Assembly: GCA_023662705.1 (NCBI GenBank)
Contig: JAMPIM010000069.1
Span: 1-6,275 of the forward strand
DNA length: 6,275 nt
Source of the DNA: Candidatus Gastranaerophilales bacterium
Lineage (GTDB): Bacteria; Cyanobacteriota; Vampirovibrionia; Gastranaerophilales; Gastranaerophilaceae
Reading direction: 5' to 3'
Part shown: positions 1 to 4,977 of the stretch, piece by piece
Position numbering within the stretch: the first letter of the stretch is position 1
Layout of the letters: each line of letters opens with the position of its first letter
Made by a program: the position numbers and the translations under genes
The notes under the pieces: model-generated
Told to the model about the DNA's origin: nothing
Database searches by the model: none
What the model saw: only the letters and a program-made list of their open reading frames with translations

Positions 1-29
1 TTTTTTTGTAAACAAATTTTAAAATTTTA

Positions 30-58
30 ATGACAATTTGACATGCTTCATATATTAT
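30..58 (+). promoter_or_regulatory. Probable sigma-70-type promoter of the 158-aa gene
   Basis: ATGACA (30-35) matches the -35 consensus at five of six positions. TATTAT (53-58) matches the -10 consensus at five of six, and the spacer is exactly 17 nt. Initiation would fall near 65, giving a leader of about 30 nt. Just upstream, alternating A and T tracts (14-27, a 14-bp AT palindrome) look like an UP element. A perfect TTGACA also lies at 38-43, but nothing resembling a -10 box sits 16-18 nt beyond it, so it is the less likely -35. Confidence 0.55.
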
Positions 59-93
59 AGTTCTAGGGAAATAAGGGAAAAGGAGATTTTTTC

Positions 94-570
94 GTGGTTA
101 ATAAGAAGATTGAAACTGTATATCCTGCTCAAAGCACATTTTCTAGCGAAGAAGATGCATTTACGGCATTATCAACATCAGCGCTTTTAGCTAAGAGTTC
201 TGTTCCTTATTCTCACAGAAGAGTTGCTGATAATTATGTTATTATCAAACGTGTTTACAGATTTCAGGCTGTTCAAAGCAGAATTTCCAATTCAGAAATT
301 CAACTTCTAAAAAAATACGATTTTAATACTCTTGAATTCTCAACAATCAAACAAATTAATGAAGAATTGTCTTATCTTAAGAAATGGTCTACTTCAACCA
401 ATGAACTTTTACGAAAAGATTCAGACCAGCTTCTTCAAATTCGCTGCAAAGAGCTTAAATTTTTGGTTGCAAGCAGATATGCTTCAATTACTAATGAAAT
501 TTATAACGGTTATAAAGCCCTTGAAAGATATTTTGAAGAAATTTCAAAATTCTATTCACCGATTTGTTAA
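94..570 (+). CDS. Hypothetical helical protein, 158 aa, GTG start
   Basis: I do not recognise this protein. The GTG start at 94 is supported by AGGAG at 81-85 with an 8-nt spacer. The frame has no internal methionine codon at all, so no ATG start is possible. There is no signal peptide and no membrane segment. Residues 1-40 are Ser/Thr/Ala-rich and probably flexible. From about residue 44 to 152 the sequence is charged and heptad-like, rich in Leu, Ile, Lys and Glu, and probably forms long helices or a helical bundle. The protein ends in Ser-Pro-Ile-Cys. A promoter lies immediately upstream, so it is probably a single-gene unit. It converges on the minus-strand 520-aa gene with only 12 bp between the two stop codons and no visible terminator hairpin. 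Other readings of this stretch (a 105-codon frame at 332-649) have no ribosome site. That this frame is coding is fairly sure; the function is unknown. Confidence 0.75.
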   Translation: MVNKKIETVYPAQSTFSSEEDAFTALSTSALLAKSSVPYSHRRVADNYVIIKRVYRFQAVQSRISNSEIQLLKKYDFNTLEFSTIKQINEELSYLKKWSTSTNELLRKDSDQLLQIRCKELKFLVASRYASITNEIYNGYKALERYFEEISKFYSPIC

Positions 571-582
571 GATTATTAAAAT

Positions 583-2145
583 TTACCAAATAGTTACATC
601 TTTAATCTTTAATACAATATCATTGATTTGTCTTGCAGTTTCAGCATAGGCATTATTTAGTTCTTCTAATGTTTGCAATCCACCCATAGATATTTCCTGC
701 GCAACTTCGTTATGGGTTGTTTGTTGTAAAACCTGTAAATCTTTTAATCTGTAACTTAAGCGTAAAGAGTTAATTTGCTCAACTTGTTTAGCTCTTAATT
801 GCAGTAAACCATTAATTTCATTGTTAGAGCTTACATTTTTTGCAGAAGATAGCAGCTCTGCAACCTTTGCATTTTCTGACTGAATTTGTGCATTTCTAAC
901 TTCCGGCAAACGAGAAATTCTATAATCATTACAGTATCCAGGTTCCTCTAATGTCATACAAACATCTCCGTAAGTATTCTTGATTGTATAATATCCACTA
1001 TCATTATTCGTTGAAAAAGAGATATGATTCGGTTCACTTTCAAGGAAAGGAGGTCGGATTTTTTCTAACTGAGTTATTGAATTGTACTTATAAGGCTTTT
1101 CCATTCCAACATATAAAGTTTCTCGCACTGAATTAGTATTTCTTGAGGTTAAACAGCTTAAAGCTTCTGCTTTACAGGAAATTGCATCATCTGCCAGAAT
1201 ATCCAGAGCCAACTGTTGCATTTCAGGATTATTGCTTTTTAAAATTTTAGGTATTGTTTCATTATAGTATTGGCAATAACGTTCTCTAAAAACCAGATAA
1301 TCTGAAGTTTTTCCACTTTCTTCAAAGGCATATAATTTCTTAGCTAATTCAATATTATCCTGATTAATAAGATCCATTGCCCTTTTTTGATAATTTGGAT
1401 CAGCATAACGTTTCATTAATTTACCAAACGAACCTTCAGAAGCTTTTTTCATATCTCTATAGTATTTATTCTCAATTGCACGTTTTTCCATTTCATATAT
1501 TTGTTTGCTATCTGGTATTTGTGGTTTACTTAAACCAAGCAAGACTTTAGAATTTTGTACAATATTTGTACCACTAACTTTTATGGATTCGGGCAATGAT
1601 TTAAAACACTGCATTGTTGCTTCTTTATAAGTCATTCCTTCAGAACCGAGAGCAGACTTGACACCGGCTTTACCGGCACACTTAAGGGCAGATTTTGAAC
1701 CAAGAACAGAAGCACCAAGAGCAAATGTACCGCTTCCTATTGTTTCCCAAGCTTGTTTTGCTTCTGCATCAGTCTCGGCAGTTACAGCATTATATACACC
1801 GTACCCAATCATTCCGGCACCGGTTACACACCCCAGAGCAATAAAAACAGGTACTGCGGCTCCACCAGTTAATGCTGTAATAGCAGCACCGGCTGCAATA
1901 CCTGCTAATGTTTTAACAGGGTGATTTACGACTGCTTTTACAAGTCCCATTAAGCCTTTTCCAAAACTCTCAGCGGCTTCTGACAATGAAATAGAGCCGT
2001 CATCTTTGTTATCCGTACATACTTTATCTTTATCATCTAACCAGTCAGAAAACCAATTTGAATCTTCTTCTTTAATTTTTGCATCTGCATTAGACACGCT
2101 TAATCTTACATCGTTAACAGGATGTAATCCAATGGCTATATTCAT
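583..2145 (-). CDS. Hypothetical membrane-associated protein with Gly/Ala-rich hydrophobic hairpin, 520 aa
   Basis: This is a large protein I cannot assign to a named family. The ATG start at 2145 has AAGGGA (2155-2160 on the complement) 9 nt upstream. Residues 1-60 are polar and acidic. Residues 78-97 and 99-121 are two adjacent hydrophobic stretches rich in Gly and Ala, resembling a membrane hairpin or glycine-zipper segment. Residues 124-165 continue with a Gly/Ser/Ala-rich stretch after a TDAEAKQAW motif. The rest is soluble-looking: 215-330 is helical and charged, 370-410 looks like a small beta-rich part with several Tyr, and 420-515 is a long Gln/Glu/Leu-rich probable coiled coil. There is no cleavable signal peptide. 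A Gly/Ala hydrophobic hairpin inside a long soluble protein is also seen in secreted or pore-forming effector proteins, but no toxin or secretion motif is recognisable. It is transcribed divergently from the 227-aa membrane gene. The G+C-richer patch near 1650-1890 reflects the Gly/Ala codons. Confidence 0.8.
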   Translation of the reverse strand: MNIAIGLHPVNDVRLSVSNADAKIKEEDSNWFSDWLDDKDKVCTDNKDDGSISLSEAAESFGKGLMGLVKAVVNHPVKTLAGIAAGAAITALTGGAAVPVFIALGCVTGAGMIGYGVYNAVTAETDAEAKQAWETIGSGTFALGASVLGSKSALKCAGKAGVKSALGSEGMTYKEATMQCFKSLPESIKVSGTNIVQNSKVLLGLSKPQIPDSKQIYEMEKRAIENKYYRDMKKASEGSFGKLMKRYADPNYQKRAMDLINQDNIELAKKLYAFEESGKTSDYLVFRERYCQYYNETIPKILKSNNPEMQQLALDILADDAISCKAEALSCLTSRNTNSVRETLYVGMEKPYKYNSITQLEKIRPPFLESEPNHISFSTNNDSGYYTIKNTYGDVCMTLEEPGYCNDYRISRLPEVRNAQIQSENAKVAELLSSAKNVSSNNEINGLLQLRAKQVEQINSLRLSYRLKDLQVLQQTTHNEVAQEISMGGLQTLEELNNAYAETARQINDIVLKIKDVTIW

Positions 2146-2200
2146 ATTTCTATTTCCCTTAAAATCCTATATAGTATTTAAGTTAATCAAATAATTATAA

Positions 2201-2229
2201 TTGCTATTATTTTAATAAAAATTTACAAT
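2201..2229 (+). promoter_or_regulatory. Candidate promoter of the 227-aa membrane protein gene
   Basis: TTGCTA (2201-2206) is a four-of-six -35 match, followed after exactly 17 nt by TACAAT (2224-2229), a five-of-six -10 match. Initiation near 2236 gives a leader of about 45 nt before the start at 2281. The surrounding 135-bp divergent region is almost entirely A and T, so chance matches are common. On the other strand I see TATAAT-like boxes but no pair at good spacing for the 520-aa gene. Confidence 0.4.
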
Positions 2230-2280
2230 AAATAAGCAAAATATATTTTTAGAAGTTTTAATATAAAAAAAGGAAATATA

Positions 2281-2964
2281 ATGCTAGCAGCGCCGATTAA
2301 TTTTAATACGCAAACTATACAATTCGGACATAATCACAGCATAAGCGATGATTCAAAAAGTCAAAAAGCTTTAGTTGCTACAACTACAGCTCTTGGTGTG
2401 GCTGTCAGTTCTGCTATACTTGCTAAAAAAGCAGGATACTCGCTTTCACCCTCAAAAATGTTCAAAAATATTAAGAACTCATATCTGGCAAAAGTAGAAT
2501 TTCACGATAAAGAGGTAATTAGCCTTGGTGCAGGTTCTTGCCTCGGCGGACTTGCGGGCGGCTATATGATTGATAAAAACCCTGAAAACAGACGTTCAAA
2601 GAACAGAGAAGCAGTTATGCAGATAGGGAATATCTCTATTCCAATTATAACAGTAGAACAATTTGCTAAATTTGGAGAAAAATTCGGGAAAATTCAAAAG
2701 GGAATAGCTGCCGTTACAGGTATATTTGTAGGAGTTTATCTTGCAAATTTCTTAATGAACAAATTTTCAAATCTTGTATTCCAAAACAAAAATGATGAAA
2801 GAGACGTAAAAGCAACTGATTTTTCAGCCCACCTTGATGACATGGTTGTAGCTGCATCCTGCATATCTGATAATAAATATGTACAAGGAATTGCAAGAAT
2901 AATCCCTCTGGCGTTATGCATTCCGGGATTTGAAGTAGGTACTAAAAAAAGCGGAAACAATTAA
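2281..2964 (+). CDS. Hypothetical multi-pass membrane protein, 227 aa
   Basis: Not a family I can name. The ATG at 2281 is preceded by AGGA (2271-2274) at a 6-nt spacing. The first 28 residues are polar and carry an IQFGHN stretch. Hydrophobic segments follow at about 29-49, 79-97 (very Gly-rich) and 138-158. Weaker ones lie at 112-125 and 200-218, so three to five membrane passes are likely. The polar loop at 98-112 (DKNPENRRSKNRE) is strongly basic and probably cytoplasmic by the positive-inside rule. The C-terminus ends in a Lys/Ser/Asn tail. The last codons form the left arm of a terminator hairpin and the TAA stop lies in its loop. The gene is divergent from the 520-aa gene, which shares the Gly/Ala-rich hydrophobic style. 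A functional link between the two is a guess. That it is a coding gene is well supported. Confidence 0.8.
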   Translation: MLAAPINFNTQTIQFGHNHSISDDSKSQKALVATTTALGVAVSSAILAKKAGYSLSPSKMFKNIKNSYLAKVEFHDKEVISLGAGSCLGGLAGGYMIDKNPENRRSKNREAVMQIGNISIPIITVEQFAKFGEKFGKIQKGIAAVTGIFVGVYLANFLMNKFSNLVFQNKNDERDVKATDFSAHLDDMVVAASCISDNKYVQGIARIIPLALCIPGFEVGTKKSGNN

Positions 2965-2977
2965 GTTTCCGCTTTTT
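2944..2977. terminator. Bidirectional rho-independent terminator
   Basis: A perfect 8-bp stem (gcggaaac at 2951-2958 with gtttccgc at 2965-2972) closes a 6-nt loop. It is flanked by seven A on the left (2944-2950) and five T on the right (2973-2977), which can also pair and extend the stem. Read on + it ends the 227-aa gene, whose stop codon (2962-2964) is in the loop. Read on - it gives a T7 tail and ends the 51-aa gene, whose stop is at 2983-2985. Confidence 0.92.
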
Positions 2978-2982
2978 AAATC

Positions 2983-3138
2983 TTATACCAACCCTAAGGC
3001 TTTTCTATACCAGGAGAATGACTCTAGCTCCGTACCATTAAAAGTTGTTTTAATTTGCTGCTTCTTCAAATAATTTTCAAACTCATCATTAAATGCAGAC
3101 TTAACTGTTTTTTTCACTTCATTTACGGTAACGTTCAT
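2983..3138 (-). CDS. Small hypothetical protein, 51 aa
   Basis: This is a short but well-supported gene on the minus strand. The ATG (complement of 3136-3138) has a perfect AGGAGG (complement of 3147-3152) 8 nt upstream, the best ribosome site in the window. The frame is open for 51 codons and stops at TAA 2983-2985, just before the shared terminator at 2944-2977. The product begins MNVTVNEVKKTVKSAFNDEF and is polar and amphipathic, with a Lys-rich first half. The second half holds TFNGTELESFSWYRKALGLV. It has no signal peptide, no membrane segment and no cysteine. I do not recognise a family; a small regulator, an accessory subunit and an uncharacterised small protein are all possible. Upstream it shares a divergent, repeat-rich control region with the HEAT-repeat/queC operon. 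Confidence 0.72.
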   Translation of the reverse strand: MNVTVNEVKKTVKSAFNDEFENYLKKQQIKTTFNGTELESFSWYRKALGLV

Positions 3139-3151
3139 CTTCGTTTCCTCC

Positions 3152-3185
3152 TATATTATAAGTAACACACTCTTTGTATAATATA
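3152..3185. repeat. 9-bp inverted repeat in the leader of the 51-aa gene
   Basis: TATATTATA at 3152-3160 and its exact reverse complement TATAATATA at 3177-3185 are separated by 16 nt. Read on the minus strand, the second arm ends one base into the AGGAGG ribosome site of the 51-aa gene. If transcribed, it could form an AU-only stem next to that site. As DNA, the two half-sites sit 25 bp apart centre to centre. Being pure A/T, the stem is weak and could partly be chance. Confidence 0.5.
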
Positions 3186-3191
3186 TGAAAT

Positions 3192-3203
3192 CACCTCGCG
3201 GTG
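3192..3203. repeat. Short GC-rich hairpin (CACC/GGTG)
   Basis: The sequence cacctcgcggtg has 4-bp perfect arms and a 4-nt loop. On the minus strand the loop reads GCGA, a GNRA tetraloop. It stands out as the only GC-rich patch in an AT-rich intergenic region. It may be part of a structured leader for the 51-aa gene, but the stem is short. Confidence 0.35.
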
Positions 3204-3233
3204 TTGTTTTAACAGTTAATCTATGGATAGATT
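3204..3233 (+). promoter_or_regulatory. Operator-like 16-bp palindrome over a weak candidate promoter
   Basis: AATCTAT-GG-ATAGATT at 3218-3233 has two perfect 7-bp arms around a 2-bp centre, the form expected for a site bound by a dimeric helix-turn-helix regulator. It overlaps a possible -10 box TAGATT (3228-3233), which lies 18 nt after a possible -35 box TTGTTT (3204-3209). The promoter match is weak, while the symmetry is exact. A repressor bound here would block the HEAT/queC operon and possibly the divergent 51-aa gene. The regulator is not identifiable in this window. Confidence 0.45.
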
Positions 3234-3245
3234 CTAGCATAAAAA

Positions 3246-3276
3246 TACGATTTTCGCAATCGGTATATTACGATTT
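3246..3276. repeat. Inverted repeat CGATT/AATCG with flanking TACGATTT direct repeat
   Basis: CGATT at 3248-3252 pairs with AATCG at 3258-3262 around a 5-nt loop. TACGATTT occurs at 3246-3253 and again at 3269-3276, 23 bp apart. The second copy ends three bases before the ATG at 3280. These could be regulator half-sites or a leader stem for the HEAT operon, but they are short enough to be partly chance. Confidence 0.3.
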
Positions 3277-3279
3277 GTA

Positions 3280-3402
3280 ATGGATTTTGAACAAAATCAT
3301 CCTTTAGAGTTAGAACAAAGTAATACTTTTAGGTTGCCAAAAGAAGAGGTTTATTGTATGTTAAAAGTGTGGAAAATGAATCGTTGGATTATACTGCAAT
3401 AA
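3280..3402 (+). pseudogene. Probable 5' part of the HEAT-repeat gene, out of frame by one base
   Basis: An ATG at 3280 opens a 40-codon frame whose first 29 codons look like ordinary coding sequence (MDFEQNHPLE, then FRLPKEEVYCMLK). After the A run at 3363-3366 it turns into an unlikely tail (VWKMNRWIILQ) and stops at 3400-3402. Adding one A to that run joins codon 29 directly to SVENESLDYT of the HEAT frame and gives a continuous 341-aa protein. No ribosome site is visible before 3280. A competing reading is a 14-codon leader peptide starting at ATG 3358, which has AGAGGT at an ideal 7-nt spacing. Its TAA overlaps ATG 3402 of the HEAT frame as TAATG. I favour a one-base deletion, real or from sequencing. 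Confidence 0.5.
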
Positions 3403-4304
3403 TGGAGAGATGCGGAGTTGGCAACAGCTCAGCTCAAATTGTTGTTAAAAACATTGCTAACTTAGAAGAATTTTATGATACAACCGATTTAATAGGGATA
3501 TACAATTATTGTTTAAAAAACATTTCTGACCCTGAAATTCTTGTGCAGATTATAAAATATACAGACGCTCACAGGGCTGTTTCAACGCTTAATATTCTCT
3601 TGGACTTACTAACATTAAAAAGAGATGATGAAGATAATGAAAGCTTTGTCAGTGTGCGTACAATGTGCGCTAAAGCAATTTCAAACTACAAAGATACTTC
3701 AACAGTTACAACTCTTCTTGCATGTATGAATAACAAACAAGAACATTATAGAGTCCGGCTGGCATGCGCGGATGCTTTAGGCAGAATCGGAGATAAGTAC
3801 GCAGTCAAACCGCTTATTGATTTGGTTGAAGATGAAGAAGAAAAATCTGTTTATTTAAAAGAATCTGCTACTTTTGCTCTTGGATTATTAGGCGATACAA
3901 CAGCTATTGACCCGCTTGTAGCAATATTAGAATCAAAACAGGGTTTTTTAGATAAATTCACTTTCTTAAAAGAAAAAATTGTAGAAGCATTAGGAAAATT
4001 GAATTTTCATAACAAAAAAGTCATGAAAGCTTTGAAACACTCACTAATGGATTCATCTCCAATAGTCAGAATAAACGCGATAGAAGCTATAATGAACAGT
4101 GAGGATGAAGAAGCTGTTATGCTTATAAAACCTTGTCTCAATGATGATGACGATGAGGTTAAAAAGAACGCGCTTATTGCACTTTATAATCTCTGCGGCA
4201 GAGATATTCTTGATGAAATTCTTGAACTTCCGATTTATTGTGAATATGTTAAAACAGAAGCTCAAGAACTAATTGATGAATATGAGGTTGAAGACGATGA
4301 ATAA
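3354..4304 (+). CDS. HEAT-repeat protein (PBS-lyase-like HEAT repeats)
   Basis: A soluble helical scaffold protein, probably cytoplasmic, of 316 codons from the TTG at 3354. HEAT-type helical pairs are visible at about residues 101-130, 132-163, 165-196, 205-234, 236-266 and 267-293. Typical signatures are VRLACADALGRIGDKYAVKPL and KESATFALGLLGDTTAIDPL, the pattern of the phycobilisome-lyase/HEAT family. Such repeats usually bind other proteins; no catalytic residues are apparent. The C-terminus is very acidic. The start is uncertain: TTG 3354 has AGAGGT only 3 nt away. ATG 3402 has no ribosome site of its own but overlaps the stop of a short upstream frame. The N-terminal coding sense probably continues upstream to 3280 through a one-base frameshift. 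The gene overlaps queC by 8 bp and leads the operon. The partner it serves is unknown; co-transcription with queC is suggestive only. Confidence 0.85.
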   Translation: MYVKSVENESLDYTAIMERCGVGNSSAQIVVKNIANLEEFYDTTDLIGIYNYCLKNISDPEILVQIIKYTDAHRAVSTLNILLDLLTLKRDDEDNESFVSVRTMCAKAISNYKDTSTVTTLLACMNNKQEHYRVRLACADALGRIGDKYAVKPLIDLVEDEEEKSVYLKESATFALGLLGDTTAIDPLVAILESKQGFLDKFTFLKEKIVEALGKLNFHNKKVMKALKHSLMDSSPIVRINAIEAIMNSEDEEAVMLIKPCLNDDDDEVKKNALIALYNLCGRDILDEILELPIYCEYVKTEAQELIDEYEVEDDE

Positions 4305-4977
4305 GTCAATAATACTTCTTTCAGGCGGCTTAGATTCACTTGTTGCACTAAGCTACTCTAAAAAACATACAGATTACAATGTCGAACTTGCTTTAACTTT
4401 TGATTACGGTCAAAAGGCAGTTGAGCAGGAAATTTCTACTTCAAAAAACATTTGTGATTATTACGGAATTAAGCATAAAGTTATTAAACTTGATTGGCTA
4501 AAAGAAATTACAAAAACTGCACTGGTTTCTGATACGGATATCCCTTCCGATGAATTTCAGACAGAAAAAAGTGCTGAATCTGTTTGGGTTCCAAATCGAA
4601 ATGCATTATTTCTAAATATTGCGGCTAGTTTTTGTGATTCGTTCGGGTATAATTATATTCTTTATGGCGCAAATAAAGAAGAAGCCGGAACATTTCCCGA
4701 TAATACAGAAGAATTTCGAAGCCAAGCTTCAAAATTATTTGAATCATCCACACTGGTTCATCCTCAGGTAATAGCCCCCTTGATAAATTACAACAAGGAT
4801 GATATAGTAAGAATTGCAGTTGAGGATAAAGTTCCTCTGGAACTGGTGAGGAGCTGTTATAATTCAGGGGAGAAGCATTGCGGTAAATGCGAATCATGCA
4901 ACTATCTAAAGAAAGCATTACTGGCTAACAACTGCACGGAGTATATTAATTTATTATTTGAAAATGATGAAAACTAA
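4297..4977 (+). CDS. queC: 7-cyano-7-deazaguanine (preQ0) synthase QueC
   Basis: QueC converts 7-carboxy-7-deazaguanine to preQ0 with ATP and ammonia, a cytoplasmic step toward queuosine and other 7-deazaguanines. The product is 226 aa, normal for the family. The ATP-binding PP-loop SGGLDS is at residues 9-14, FDYGQ at 35-39 and VPNRN at 98-102. The zinc cluster is C187-x7-C195-x2-C198-x2-C201 near the C-terminus. The substrate-side loop reads GANKEEAGTFPDN (124-136), unlike the NAxDYSGYPDCR form of the Escherichia coli type and closer to the form I associate with archaeal and some other bacterial QueCs. ATG 4297 is chosen over upstream TTG/ATG codons at 4273-4284 because GAGGT (4284-4288) is 8 nt before it and the PP-loop then sits at the usual position. 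It overlaps the HEAT gene by 8 bp and the DUF366 gene by 11 bp. No QueD, QueE or QueF is in the window. Confidence 0.93.
   Translation: MNKSIILLSGGLDSLVALSYSKKHTDYNVELALTFDYGQKAVEQEISTSKNICDYYGIKHKVIKLDWLKEITKTALVSDTDIPSDEFQTEKSAESVWVPNRNALFLNIAASFCDSFGYNYILYGANKEEAGTFPDNTEEFRSQASKLFESSTLVHPQVIAPLINYNKDDIVRIAVEDKVPLELVRSCYNSGEKHCGKCESCNYLKKALLANNCTEYINLLFENDEN

Noticed and set aside
14..27. 14-bp AT palindrome as an operator
   Set aside because: It is only alternating A and T tracts and is better explained as an UP element or simple AT richness.
332..649. A 105-codon + frame overlapping the 158-aa gene and the end of the 520-aa gene
   Set aside because: No ribosome site, and it overlaps two better-supported genes. 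The product is an artefact-like mix of codons from another frame.
1658..1924. Pro/Ala-rich + frame inside the 520-aa gene
   Set aside because: It is the complement shadow of the Gly/Ala codons of the minus-strand gene and has no start signal.
3018..3041. AGGAG followed by an ATG on the + strand at about 3012-3020
   Set aside because: The spacing is far too short and the frame stops after seven codons. It lies inside the 51-aa minus-strand gene.
3152..3160. Perfect TATAAT on the minus strand as the -10 box of the 51-aa gene
   Set aside because: It ends only a few bases before AGGAGG, so transcription would start within or past the ribosome site. No -35 box is in place.
4625..4918. Minus-strand frame of 97 codons inside queC
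   Set aside because: It lies wholly within a well-identified enzyme gene and has no ribosome site.
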